Positions 16,602 through 25,178 of a stretch of DNA of 64,000 nucleotides are shown here, one piece after another. Below the pieces are notes generated by a model that was not told where the DNA came from, searched no databases, and saw only the letters and a list, made by a program, of their open reading frames with translations. Source of the DNA: Fodinicurvata halophila (lineage in GTDB: Bacteria > Pseudomonadota > Alphaproteobacteria > Kiloniellales > DSM-21159); the NCBI RefSeq assembly GCF_042651425.1, contig NZ_JBHSCW010000001.1, forward strand, positions 682,001 through 746,000, written 5' to 3'. How positions within the stretch are numbered: position 1 is the first letter of the stretch; every line of letters begins with the position of its first letter. Both the position numbers and the translations under genes were made by a program.

Positions 16602-18569
16602 TCACTCCTTCAGTTCCGGGCGCTCGCGATATTCCTCCAGCGCTTCCGGATTGGCGAGCGCCTCGCGGTTCTTGATCTCGCGGCCGTGCACGATGTCGCG
16701 CACCGCCAATTCCACGATCTTGCCCGACTTGGTGCGGGGAATGTCGTTCACATGGACCACGCGCGCCGGCATGTGGCGCGGACTGGCCCCTTCACGCACC
16801 GTCTTGCGGATTCGCTGAACCAGATCGTCGTCCAGCTCCACGCCATCGGCAAGCCGCACGAAGAGCACCACGCGGGTGTCGTTGTCCCACTCCTGGCCGA
16901 TGACGATGGATTCCACGACCTCCGGCAGCTTCTCCACCTGGCGGTAGATTTCCGCCGTGCCGATGCGCACGCCACCCGGGTTGAGAGTCGCATCCGAACG
17001 GCCATAGACGACAATGCCGCCATGCCGGGTCAGCTTGACGAAGTCGCCATGGCACCAGACGCCGGGGAACTGGGCGAAATAGGCCTTGCGATAGCGTTCG
17101 CCGTCGGGGTCGTTCCAGAAATAGATCGGCATACAGGGGAAGGGCTTCACGCAGACCAGCTCGCCCTTTTCCTCGACGACCGGCTGGCCCTGCTCGTTCC
17201 AGACCTGCACCGCCAGGCCGAAGCCGCGGGTCTGGATTTCACCTCGCCAGACCGGCTGGGTCGGATCGCCCAGCACGAAGCAGGAGACGATGTCCGTCCC
17301 GCCGGAAATGGAGGCCAGGCAGAGGTCGGACTTGATCTCCTGATAGACGAAGTCGAAGCTTTCGGCCACCAGCGGCGAGCCGGTGGAGGCCATCATGCGC
17401 ATGGCCGAGAGGTCATGGGTCTTGCGTGGCGAGAGCCCGGCCTTCTTGACCGCGTCGATGTACTTGGCCGAGGTGCCGAAGAGCGTGCCCTTCTCGGCCT
17501 CCATGTAGTCGAACAGCACGTTGCCGTCCGGGTGGAAGGGCGAGCCGTCGTAGAGCAGCAGCGTGGCCTTCGAGGCGAGCGCGCTGATCTGCCAGTTCCA
17601 CATCATCCAACCGCAGGTGGTGAAGTAGAAGACGCGGTCGTCGGGCTTGATGTCGCTGTGCAGCTGGTGCTCCTTCAGGTGCTGCAGCAGCGTGCCCCCG
17701 GCGCCGTGCACGATGCACTTGGGTTTGCCCGTGGTGCCCGAGGAGAACATGATGTAGAGCGGCGCGTTGAAGGGCATGCGCGCGTAGGCGATATCGCCCG
17801 CCTGGTAGGGCGCCATGAAGTCGTCCAGCCAGCGGCCCTTATCCAGGCCGGTATCGCCGCCGCTCTCGCCGATCAGGGGGCAGACCACGATGCGCGAGAG
17901 CGTGGGCAGCTCGGCGGTGAAGTCGCGCACGCGCTCCAGCACCGGCAGGGTCTTGCCGTTGTAGTAGTAGCCGTCGGGGCAGAACAGGACCTTGGGCTCG
18001 ATCTGGCCGAAGCGGTCCAGCACGCCCTGGTGGCCGAAATCCGGCGAGCAGGAGGACCAGACGGCGCCCAGTGCCAAGGTGGCCAGCATGGCCAGGACGG
18101 TCTCCGGCATGTTGGGCAGGAACCCGGCCACCCGGTCGCCCGGCCCGACGCCCTCGGCGGCCAGCGCCTGGGACAGGCGCGAGACGATCTCGTGCACCTG
18201 ACGGAAGGTCAGGCGGCGCGTGCCGCCCTGCTCCGTGCGGAACACCATGGCCTCGGCGTCGTCGCGCCGGCGCAGCAGGTTCTCCGCGAAGTTCAGCCGG
18301 GCATTGGGGAAGAACTCGGCACCCGGCATCTTGTCGCCGTTGCGCAGGACCGGCTCGCCGGGCCCGTCGCCGATGACCTCGCAGAAGCGCCAGATCGCCA
18401 GCCAGAAATCCTCGATGTTCTCGATGGACCAGTCGTAAAGCGCCTTGCTGTCCGCCAGCTCCGGACCGCCGTGGGCAGCCAGGTCCTTGAGGAAGGCGTG
18501 GATATTGGAGGTCCGGACCTGCTCCGTACTGGGTGTCCAGAGAGGGGTTTCGGTATCTGCCTGTGCCAT
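16602..18569 (-). CDS. Acetoacetate-CoA ligase (acetoacetyl-CoA synthetase)
   Basis: Activates acetoacetate to acetoacetyl-CoA with ATP, linking ketone bodies or PHB breakdown to central metabolism. At 655 aa it has the length of this subfamily. The N-terminal region carries the acyl-CoA-synthetase cap (YDWSIENIEDFW, FPNARLNFAENLL). The AMP-binding P-loop is MFSSGTTGKPKCIVHG, followed by the acetoacetyl-specific-looking TTCGWMMWNW and the SISGGTDIVSCF block. The C-terminal hinge region includes YGRSDATLNPGGVRIG, and the acetylatable lysine is in PRTKSGKIVE. It is a single gene, with a 52-nt gap to the DUF3429 gene upstream. Confidence 0.92.
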   Translation of the reverse strand: MAQADTETPLWTPSTEQVRTSNIHAFLKDLAAHGGPELADSKALYDWSIENIEDFWLAIWRFCEVIGDGPGEPVLRNGDKMPGAEFFPNARLNFAENLLRRRDDAEAMVFRTEQGGTRRLTFRQVHEIVSRLSQALAAEGVGPGDRVAGFLPNMPETVLAMLATLALGAVWSSCSPDFGHQGVLDRFGQIEPKVLFCPDGYYYNGKTLPVLERVRDFTAELPTLSRIVVCPLIGESGGDTGLDKGRWLDDFMAPYQAGDIAYARMPFNAPLYIMFSSGTTGKPKCIVHGAGGTLLQHLKEHQLHSDIKPDDRVFYFTTCGWMMWNWQISALASKATLLLYDGSPFHPDGNVLFDYMEAEKGTLFGTSAKYIDAVKKAGLSPRKTHDLSAMRMMASTGSPLVAESFDFVYQEIKSDLCLASISGGTDIVSCFVLGDPTQPVWRGEIQTRGFGLAVQVWNEQGQPVVEEKGELVCVKPFPCMPIYFWNDPDGERYRKAYFAQFPGVWCHGDFVKLTRHGGIVVYGRSDATLNPGGVRIGTAEIYRQVEKLPEVVESIVIGQEWDNDTRVVLFVRLADGVELDDDLVQRIRKTVREGASPRHMPARVVHVNDIPRTKSGKIVELAVRDIVHGREIKNREALANPEALEEYRERPELKE

Positions 18570-18621
18570 CTGTAATCCGTTTTTTCCGACTGTTCTTTTC
18601 CGACATTTCCCAGCCGCGACT

Positions 18622-19086
18622 CTAGAGCAGGACGCGGATCAGGGAAAGTCCGAGGCAGAGAATGACAGCCGCGGTGAGAGGCCGGCGCAGATCCAGGTAC
18701 CAGGCGGGGGCCTGGCCTTTGCGAACAGCGGCCGCATCGCCCATGAGCAGGCCGAAGTAGGACAGGATCAGCAGAATCAGGCCCGGCACCGCCGTCATCA
18801 TCAGCGCCGCCAAACCCAGAAGCGCCGGCAGCACCCCCCAGCCGAGCCGGTTCCAGCTCATGGCCCGGTGACTGTCACCGCCGGCCGCCGTGCCGGCAAG
18901 CGCCAATCCCCAATGGACGGCCCCCATGAACGAGAGGATGGTGGCCCCATAGGCCGCCTGGATGAAGAGCGCGTAGTCGCGCCAGCCTGGAGGCAGCAGC
19001 CAGACGGCCAGGCTACCGGCAATGAAGGGCAGCAGGCCGCAGACGCCGAAGACGAGGGCCGGGCGAGGAACACGGGCAAGGGGCAT
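18622..19086 (-). CDS. DUF3429 family membrane protein
   Basis: A 154-aa hydrophobic protein with about four to five membrane helices. It has the DUF3429 pattern: an N-terminal LLPFIAGSLA segment, the AYGATILSFMGAVHWGLAL block and a WNRLGWGVLPALLGL helix. The function of the family is unknown. The charged C-terminal loop (RKGQAPAWYLDLRRPLT) precedes the last helix. It lies between the acetoacetyl-CoA synthetase and an MFS carrier, all leftward, and could be co-transcribed with the carrier 24 nt upstream. Confidence 0.8.
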   Translation of the reverse strand: MPLARVPRPALVFGVCGLLPFIAGSLAVWLLPPGWRDYALFIQAAYGATILSFMGAVHWGLALAGTAAGGDSHRAMSWNRLGWGVLPALLGLAALMMTAVPGLILLILSYFGLLMGDAAAVRKGQAPAWYLDLRRPLTAAVILCLGLSLIRVLL

Positions 19087-19110
19087 TGGATCACCGAAAG
19101 CTGGAGGGTG

Positions 19111-20298
19111 TCAGTCGGATCGCGTGGTGCAGAGCGGCCGCATGGCGATGAGACCGATTATGGGGCCGATGGCCATGAGGGCAAGGGTGGCCGGCCAACC
19201 CAGCGCGCCGGCGGCGAGCGGCGTCAACTGGACGGTTGCGATCGTCAGGCCGAAGCCCAGCGCGGTCTGAAAGGCCAGCAGGCTGCCGGTCAGGTGAGGC
19301 GGAGCGAAGTCGGCGACGATGGCGGAGAACTGTGCCGAATCGGGAATCACCGCGAGCCCCCAGACCAGGAAGAGCAGAAGGCTGAGCCAGACCGGCCCGC
19401 CGAAGCTGAGCGCGCTGAGAATCGCAGCGCTGCCGCTGACGACCAGGGCCGTGATCGCCACCTCCGCCTTGCCGTGGCGATCGGCGAGGCGTCCCGCGAG
19501 AATGCAGGCGAGACCGCCCAGCGCAATGGCCAGAAAGGCGGTCAGTTTGGCCAGGCTCTCGGCGGCAGCCTGGTCGAGGCGGGCTGCATAGGAGGCGCCG
19601 GCGGCGGCCGCCACCCAGGCCCACATGGCATAGAGTTCCCACATGTGTCCCAGGTAACCGATGTAGGCCCGGCGAATCCGCGTGTCGCGCCAGGCAAGGA
19701 CGATGGCCGCCGGCCGGAAGCGCGGCGCCGTTGCATGATGGGGGCCCAGTCCGACGCCCAGAACCAGCAATCCGCCGAGAGCAGCCAGCAGCGAGGCGGC
19801 CAGGATGGCGAGCCGCCAGTCGGTGCCGCCCAGATAAGCGGCAAGGTAGGGCATGGACTTGCCGAGCGTGAGGCCACCGACCAGCAGCCCCACCAGCAGG
19901 CCGCGGTCCTTCAGGCCCCAACCGACCGCGAGTTTCATGCCCACGGGATAGACACCGGCCAGCAGTGCACCGGTCAGGAAGCGGCTTGCGACGGCCAGAT
20001 CACTCCCCAGCGGCGGCAGCAGCAGGAGCAGGTTGACCGCGGCGGCCATCAGGGCCGAGACCGCGAACACCCGTCGCGGATCGTAGCGATCGGCCAGGCC
20101 GCTTATGGAGACGATCAGGGCGCCCAGGACGAAGCCGGCCTGCACGGAGCTGGAGAGCAGGGCCTGCCGGTCGAGGGAAATCGTCCCTTCCCGCGCCATG
20201 TCGGGCAGAACCGCGGCCGAGGTGAACCAGAGATTCATTCCCACCGCCTCGGCCAGGACCAGAAGTGTCAGTGAAAACCACTTGGAGCTGTCACGCAT
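19111..20298 (-). CDS. MFS transporter
   Basis: A major facilitator superfamily carrier of about 395 aa with twelve predicted helices. The conserved loop 2-3 motif appears as GLADRYDPRRVF, and the equivalent loop in the second half as GRLADRHGKAEV. The N-terminal helix carries NLWFTSAAVLPDM. I chose the ATG at 20298 (MRDSSKWFSL), since the 39 residues upstream in the open frame are not membrane-protein-like. The substrate is unknown; the overall pattern is closest to general MFS sugar/nitrate-type carriers. It sits upstream of the DUF3429 gene on the same strand and is divergent from the TRAP operon. Confidence 0.82.
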   Translation of the reverse strand: MRDSSKWFSLTLLVLAEAVGMNLWFTSAAVLPDMAREGTISLDRQALLSSSVQAGFVLGALIVSISGLADRYDPRRVFAVSALMAAAVNLLLLLPPLGSDLAVASRFLTGALLAGVYPVGMKLAVGWGLKDRGLLVGLLVGGLTLGKSMPYLAAYLGGTDWRLAILAASLLAALGGLLVLGVGLGPHHATAPRFRPAAIVLAWRDTRIRRAYIGYLGHMWELYAMWAWVAAAAGASYAARLDQAAAESLAKLTAFLAIALGGLACILAGRLADRHGKAEVAITALVVSGSAAILSALSFGGPVWLSLLLFLVWGLAVIPDSAQFSAIVADFAPPHLTGSLLAFQTALGFGLTIATVQLTPLAAGALGWPATLALMAIGPIIGLIAMRPLCTTRSD

Positions 20299-20615
20299 AT
20301 CCGGAAAACCCACCGGCGGGCTCCAGAGCGGAGCGCCTGCTCGCAAAGCTAGCAGTGCCGTGCCGTTCGGCCAAAGGAAACTTCGTGAAAGCAGAACTGC
20401 AGTGGAAACCTGCAACCCGGACTTCCCAACAGCTCGGATGCGGTTTATCCTTCCGGCACTCGGGGGGACAGTAGTGTTGCTGTCCTTTCAAGAGTTTTCG
20501 TTGTCGGAACTTCTGTGTTTTAACAAGATGCAGAAGCGCAACTACAAGAACAGCTGTCGCAGTCCCGGGGCCATGCAGCCTGCGGGATAATCATGATGGG
20601 GAGGAAACCTGGACA
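20299..20615. other. Divergent regulatory region between MFS and TRAP genes
   Basis: About 317 nt with no convincing gene. It must hold the leftward MFS promoter and the rightward TRAP operon promoter. GGGGAGGAAA ends about 8 nt before the TRAP start at 20616 and is a strong ribosome site. I see no hairpin followed by a T-run here and no obvious operator palindrome. Confidence 0.45.
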
Positions 20616-21653
20616 ATGAGAAAAGTCACGAGTTTGTTTGCAGCTGCGGCCCTGACGGTGGGAGGGATACATTTCGCCGCCGGTATAAAGGATGCCGCCG
20701 CTCAGGATTACAAGGATGAGTACGGCGTATCGACCGTCGTGCCGGAGCCCTTTCCCTGGGGCATAGCCGCCGAGACCTGGGCGGACCTGGTCGCGGAACG
20801 TACCGACGGCCGTATCAACCTGCGTGTGCATCCGGGTGCGGAGTTGGTGCAGGGCAACCAGACACGCGAGTTCACGGCCCTGCGTCGGGGGTCCATCGAC
20901 ATGGCAGTGGGCTCCACCATCAACTGGTCGCCGCAGATCAAGGAGTTGAATCTCTTCTCGCTGCCCTTCCTGATGCCGGATTACGAGGCCATCGACGCCC
21001 TGACCCAGGGCGAAGTGGGCGAGGACCTCTTCAACATCCTCGAGGAGAACGGCGTGGTGCCCCTGGCCTGGGCGGAGAACGGCTTTCGCGAGCTCACCAA
21101 CTCGCAGCATGAGGTTCGTACGCCCGAGGATCTGGAGGGCCTGAAGATCCGTGTTGTCGGCTCGCCCCTGTTCAACGACATCTTCACGACGCTGGGCGCC
21201 AACCCGACCCAGATGAGCTGGGCGGACGCACAGCCGGCGCTGACCAGCGGCGCTGTGGACGGACAGGAGAATCCCCTGACGATCTACACCAACCTGAACA
21301 TGCACGAGCTGGGTCAGGACTATGTCACGCTCTGGGGTTACGTCGCCGACCCGCTGATCTTCGCGGTGAATCCGGACGTCTGGAACTCCTTTACCGAGGA
21401 GGATCAGAAAATCGTGCGCGAGGCCGCCGTCGAAGCGGGTCAGGTCGGCATCGACGCCGCCCGTGACGGGCTGGTACCGCCGGACACCTCGCTGATCGAG
21501 GAGATCGAGGCGGAAGGCGTCGAGGTGACGCGCCTGAGCGAGGAAGAGCGTCAGGCCTTCGTCGAGGCGACACGGCCCGTCTACGATGAATGGGCCCAGG
21601 AAATCGGTGAAGACCTGGTTCGCAAGGCCGAGGAAGCCATCGAGAACCGCTGA
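20616..21653 (+). CDS. TRAP transporter substrate-binding protein (DctP family)
   Basis: Periplasmic solute-binding subunit of a tripartite ATP-independent transporter, 345 aa. A cleavable signal peptide occupies about the first 30 residues (MRKVTSLFAAAALTVGG ... DAAAQ). The mature part follows the DctP pattern: WADLVAERTDGRINLRVHPGAEL, LRRGSIDMAVGS, LKIRVVGSPLFND, and the substrate-loop region SGAVDGQENPLTIYTNLNMHE. These proteins deliver organic acids to the DctQ/DctM permease, and the substrate here is not readable. It is the first gene of the operon, 102 nt before the small permease subunit. A strong GGGGAGGAAA ribosome site fits the need for excess binding protein. Confidence 0.92.
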   Translation: MRKVTSLFAAAALTVGGIHFAAGIKDAAAQDYKDEYGVSTVVPEPFPWGIAAETWADLVAERTDGRINLRVHPGAELVQGNQTREFTALRRGSIDMAVGSTINWSPQIKELNLFSLPFLMPDYEAIDALTQGEVGEDLFNILEENGVVPLAWAENGFRELTNSQHEVRTPEDLEGLKIRVVGSPLFNDIFTTLGANPTQMSWADAQPALTSGAVDGQENPLTIYTNLNMHELGQDYVTLWGYVADPLIFAVNPDVWNSFTEEDQKIVREAAVEAGQVGIDAARDGLVPPDTSLIEEIEAEGVEVTRLSEEERQAFVEATRPVYDEWAQEIGEDLVRKAEEAIENR

Positions 21654-21755
21654 AGCCAACCGGCCGGAGGTGGAGACCCGCCTCCGGCCCCTTCCTCTTT
21701 TGCTTTTCGAGCAGACCGTCCCAGTTCCGAACCGCCCAGTTCCGAAGGATAATCC

Positions 21756-22301
21756 ATGAGCGAGGTTCGCGAGGAGATAGCGCATGCCGCCGCTGTCGAG
21801 AAGGCGCGCATCCCGATCACCCTGGAGCGCACGTTGGGGGCCCTGGCCATGGGCCTCATCTGCCTGATCAGTTTCGCCAATGTGATCGTGCGCTATGTCA
21901 CCGACTTCTCCTTCGCCTTCACCGAGGAATACTCGACCTTTCTGCTGGTCTTCATGACCTTCGTGGGCGCCACCCTGGCCTCGGCCAGCAACAACCATAT
22001 CCGGATCACCGTGCTCGTGAACCGGTTGCCTGCCGGGGGGCGGATCTTCTGCGAGATGCTCTCCGTCGTGGCAACCACGATCATGTTCTCGATGGTCGTC
22101 TACTACGGCTTCCAGCTGGCCTATGACGAATTCATCTGGGGCGAGACCTCGCCCGGGCTCGGCCATCCCCGCTGGATCTATACGATCTGGGCCCCGATGA
22201 TCTCCGTCGCCGTCATTCTGCGGACCTGGGGCTACGCCTGGCGTCTGCTGCGCGCCCATCGCAGAACACAGCAGGAGGGCGGGACACATGATCGCACCTG
22301 A
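21756..22301 (+). CDS. TRAP transporter small permease (DctQ family)
   Basis: A 181-aa inner-membrane protein with four helices, the usual DctQ layout. It carries the LISFANVIVRYVTDFSFAFTEEYS segment, a form of the family's conserved R-x-x-x-x-S-F-x-W-x-E-E region. It pairs with the large permease to form the Na+-coupled channel. The start ATG at 21756 follows CCGAAGGATAATCC. The reading frame overlaps the start of the large permease by 14 nt, which implies translational coupling. Confidence 0.9.
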   Translation: MSEVREEIAHAAAVEKARIPITLERTLGALAMGLICLISFANVIVRYVTDFSFAFTEEYSTFLLVFMTFVGATLASASNNHIRITVLVNRLPAGGRIFCEMLSVVATTIMFSMVVYYGFQLAYDEFIWGETSPGLGHPRWIYTIWAPMISVAVILRTWGYAWRLLRAHRRTQQEGGTHDRT

Positions 22302-23595
22302 AGTCCTGCTGATCGGCGTTTTCGTCGTGCTACTGCTGGCCGGGGTGCCGGTGGCGGTGGTGCTGGGCCTGGCCGGGGCTGCCGGGATCCTGGTGGGCCT
22401 CGATCTCGCCTCGCTCAGCATGATCGGCACCAATGTCTATAACGGCATTGCCAAGTATCCGCTGATCGCCATTCCCCTGTTCATCCTGACGGGCCTCGCC
22501 TTCGAGCGCTCCGGCGTGGCCGAACGCCTGGTGCGCTTTGCGTCGGCCCTGGTGGGACCGCGCCGCGGCGGACTGGCCGTGGTGGCCGTCCTGGTCAGCC
22601 TGATCATGGGGGGTATGTCCGGTTCGGGCCCGGCGGACGCGGCCGCTGTGGCCACCGTCATGATTCCCGCCATGGCACGGGCGGGTTACCCCAAGGCCTT
22701 TTCCGCCGGTCTGATCGCCGCCTCTTCGTCCACCGCCATCATCATTCCGCCGTCCATCGCGCTCATCATCTATTCCGTGATGGTGCCGGGCACCGACCTG
22801 CGCGCGCTCTTCGCCGCCGGCCTGATTCCCGGCCTGCTCTGCGGCCTGGCGATCATCCTGCCGGTGATCTGGCTGAGCTACCGCCACAAGTTCGGCTCCG
22901 CCGAGGGCGAGGCGGAACGCCCGCCGCTGGGGCGCAGCTTCTTGGATGCCCTACCCGGCCTGCTGGCGCCGGTGATCATCCTGGGCGGCCTGCGCATCGG
23001 GTTGTTCACCCCCACGGAGGCGGCCGCCGTCGCCGCCGTCTATGGCCTGCTGGTCGGCACGCTGCTCCACCGCACCCTAGGATGGCGCGAGATCTATCGC
23101 ATCCTGGCAGACGGCGCCGAGATCACGGCCGTGGTGATGATCATCATCTCCTTTGCCGGGCTCTTCGCCTGGGCGGGCAGCACGCTGGGCGTCTTCAGCG
23201 CGGCCGCCGAGGGCCTGCTGTCGATCTCCGACCAGGCCTGGGTGGTGCTGGGCCTGATCATGGTCTTCCTGCTGCTGGCCGGCATGGTCCTGGACGGCGT
23301 GTCGATCTACCTGATCATGCTGCCGCTGCTGATGCCCATCGTGCATGCCTTCGAGTGGAACACGGTCTGGTTCGGCATCCTGATGGCCATGAACATCGCC
23401 ATCGGCCAGTTCACCCCGCCCATCGCCGTGAACCTGATGGTGACCACGCGCATCGCCGGGGTGGGCATGGAAGACACCATGAAATGGGTGGTCTGGATGC
23501 TGGCCTCGATGGTCGGCATGCTGATGCTGATCGCGCTGTTCCCGGACATCGCGCTGTGGCTGCCCGAAGCCCTGGATTTCCGCACGGGGCGGTGA
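22288..23595 (+). CDS. TRAP transporter large permease (DctM family)
   Basis: A 435-aa integral membrane subunit with about 12 helices, carrying the transport activity of the TRAP system. Family blocks include PLIAIPLFILTGLAFERSGVAERL, MGGMSGSGPADAAAVATVMIPAM with the Gly-rich hairpin, ASSSTAIIIPPSIALIIYSV, and the mirrored second half GQFTPPIAVNLMV. The length is normal. It is the last gene of the binding protein-small permease-large permease operon, and a 14-bp inverted repeat follows 40 nt after its stop. Confidence 0.93.
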   Translation: MIAPEVLLIGVFVVLLLAGVPVAVVLGLAGAAGILVGLDLASLSMIGTNVYNGIAKYPLIAIPLFILTGLAFERSGVAERLVRFASALVGPRRGGLAVVAVLVSLIMGGMSGSGPADAAAVATVMIPAMARAGYPKAFSAGLIAASSSTAIIIPPSIALIIYSVMVPGTDLRALFAAGLIPGLLCGLAIILPVIWLSYRHKFGSAEGEAERPPLGRSFLDALPGLLAPVIILGGLRIGLFTPTEAAAVAAVYGLLVGTLLHRTLGWREIYRILADGAEITAVVMIIISFAGLFAWAGSTLGVFSAAAEGLLSISDQAWVVLGLIMVFLLLAGMVLDGVSIYLIMLPLLMPIVHAFEWNTVWFGILMAMNIAIGQFTPPIAVNLMVTTRIAGVGMEDTMKWVVWMLASMVGMLMLIALFPDIALWLPEALDFRTGR

Positions 23596-23635
23596 AGGAA
23601 GGCTGTAACGGCTTCAATGGAGCCGAGGGAAGGGG

Positions 23636-23675
23636 CATGGCTTAACGGATCGCCAGGAACGTCCGTTAAGCCATG
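23636..23675. terminator. 14-bp perfect inverted repeat between convergent genes
   Basis: CATGGCTTAACGGA (23636-23649) is repeated as its exact reverse complement (23662-23675) around a 12-nt loop. It lies between the stop of the TRAP permease and the stop of the leftward MetE-like gene. The position and symmetry suit a shared bidirectional transcription stop, although neither arm is followed by a T-run. Confidence 0.5.
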
Positions 23676-23708
23676 ACTGCCTTCAGGCAGGACCTGTTTT
23701 CATCTTCC

Positions 23709-24851
23709 TCACATGCCGAGAGCCTTGCTGGCCTGTTCGGCGCCCTGAACCCGCGCCGTGATTTTCTGGAAGGCGATGTCGCGGGCGAAGTCGGCGGAGC
23801 CATGCTTGGGCTTGGCATCGATGCTGAAGGGCGAGAAGCCGCAGTCATCCGTCGCGCCCAGCCGCTCCTTGGGGATGTACTTTGCCGCCGTCTGCAGGGC
23901 CTGGGAAATCTGTTCGGGCGTCTCGACCTCCGGGTTCAACGGATCGCAGACACCGATGAAGCAGACCTGGGGCACGCCCTCGGCGTCGTCCCGGCTGTAT
24001 TCGCCGACAAGGCCGTAGACATATTCCTTGTCCTTTTCGCTGGCCAGCTGCATCAGGAAATAGCCCGCGTTCATCTTGAACATGCTGGGCAGCAGCTCCT
24101 TGTAGTCGACGTCGCCGCTGTGGGTAGAGTCGCAATCGCCACCCGGACAGGTGTGGATGCCGATGTTGACGCGCTCCTCGGCCGAGAAGCGGTCCAGGAC
24201 CCGGTTGTTCAGCTCGATGAAGAAATCGAGCATGTTGCGCCCGGTCCACGGGTTGTTGGGATCGTTCCGACAGGCCAAGCGCCCCTCGGTGAAGTCGATC
24301 GAGACCCGCTTGGCACCGGCCTGGAAGCACTGTCGGATGTCCTTCTCGCACTCGTCGACGAGATCGTCGTAGAAGTCCTGGCGTGAGTAGCCGTCGATCT
24401 CACCCTCCAGGGGATAGAGAAGCGACAGCATGGACGGCGCGATCACCGCCTGCTTCATCGGCTTGCTTGCCATGGGCAGCGACTGCTTCAGGTAGTCGGC
24501 GGCATAGGTCTTGTAGCGGAAGGGTCCCCGCGTCAGGCGGGGAAGCTGGCGGTGGTGGCCGTCATCGAAGATCGCGAAGTACTGGCCGTCCGCCGCCAGG
24601 TTATCGGCCAGCCCCGTACCGGCCAGGGTGTCGGTCAGCGGATAGGTCGCAAAGCTCGAGGCGCGCTGTTCTCCGTCCGAGACGATCCACTGCCCCGTCT
24701 GTTCCATGCGCTCGATCGAGTCCCGACAGGCGGCGTCCTGCTCCTTCTTCAGTTCGTCCTGTCCGATCTTTCCGTTGTCGTAGGCCTGGATCGCCTCCTG
24801 CAATTTGACGGGGCGGGGCAGTGAACCGACATTTTCCGTGGGTATGGGCAT
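23709..24851 (-). CDS. Cobalamin-independent methionine synthase-like (MetE C-terminal family) protein
   Basis: A 380-aa zinc-type methyltransferase-fold protein related to the catalytic half of MetE and to archaeal MetE-like and coenzyme-M-transferase-like enzymes. It has only one barrel, not the two of true MetE (~750 aa). The probable zinc ligands are His and Cys in GIHTCPGGD and a Cys in TDDCGF near the end. The start MPIPTENVGSLPRP matches the family's Ser-Leu-Pro-Arg-Pro opening and has a GGAGGAG ribosome site, so I reject the longer frame from 25028. Substrate and methyl donor are uncertain; many such proteins accept thiols other than homocysteine. A structured leader lies upstream. 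Confidence 0.82.
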   Translation of the reverse strand: MPIPTENVGSLPRPVKLQEAIQAYDNGKIGQDELKKEQDAACRDSIERMEQTGQWIVSDGEQRASSFATYPLTDTLAGTGLADNLAADGQYFAIFDDGHHRQLPRLTRGPFRYKTYAADYLKQSLPMASKPMKQAVIAPSMLSLLYPLEGEIDGYSRQDFYDDLVDECEKDIRQCFQAGAKRVSIDFTEGRLACRNDPNNPWTGRNMLDFFIELNNRVLDRFSAEERVNIGIHTCPGGDCDSTHSGDVDYKELLPSMFKMNAGYFLMQLASEKDKEYVYGLVGEYSRDDAEGVPQVCFIGVCDPLNPEVETPEQISQALQTAAKYIPKERLGATDDCGFSPFSIDAKPKHGSADFARDIAFQKITARVQGAEQASKALGM

Positions 24852-25178
24852 AGCGAACTCCTCCCTTGTTTGTGCGTTGAGGCCGGGCAGCTCTCCGGGT
24901 CCGTTGGGCCGGATGCCGGCCGCACATGGATGAGGTACGCAGGATCGGGAAAGTCCCGGCAAAATGCCCGGTACGCACCAAACCCATGCGTACCTCCGAG
25001 ATCGAAAGACAGGTCCGTAACCTGACATTCTGCTTTTGGCTAGCCTGCCTTCAGGATGGGACAGGCAGGAATGGATGTCTACGTGATTTCCGGCACCATC
25101 CGCCTGGAACGCTGCGCAATGGAGGTAAGGAGGTCCCCGGGGAAACGGGGCATCTGGCGCGTGCGAAGGCCAGGCGAC
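24852..25178. other. Intergenic region between polA and the MetE-like gene
   Basis: 327 nt with no supported gene; both flanking genes are leftward. It holds the ribosome site and the repeated-motif leader of the MetE-like gene and the 3' flank of polA. A weak 6-bp repeat (CCTGCC near 25047 and GGCAGG near 25065) is too short to call a terminator. Confidence 0.4.
24934..24994 (-). promoter_or_regulatory. Repeated GGTACGCA motif in the MetE-like gene leader
   Basis: GGTACGCA occurs at 24934-24941 and 24970-24977, and its reverse complement TGCGTACC at 24987-24994, so the last two form an 8-bp stem with a 9-nt loop. Between the copies is a further small hairpin, CGGGA-AAG-TCCCG. The block sits 83-143 nt upstream of the MetE-like start. 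It could be an operator array or part of a structured leader, and I could not match it to a known SAM or B12 riboswitch. Confidence 0.35.

Noticed and set aside
16551..18575. 674-codon plus-strand frame
   Set aside because: Antisense of the acetoacetyl-CoA synthetase gene, with no protein-like pattern of its own.
24852..25178. SAM-II or cobalamin riboswitch before the MetE-like gene
   Set aside because: I could not find the conserved core of either class; only a repeated 8-mer and short hairpins are visible.
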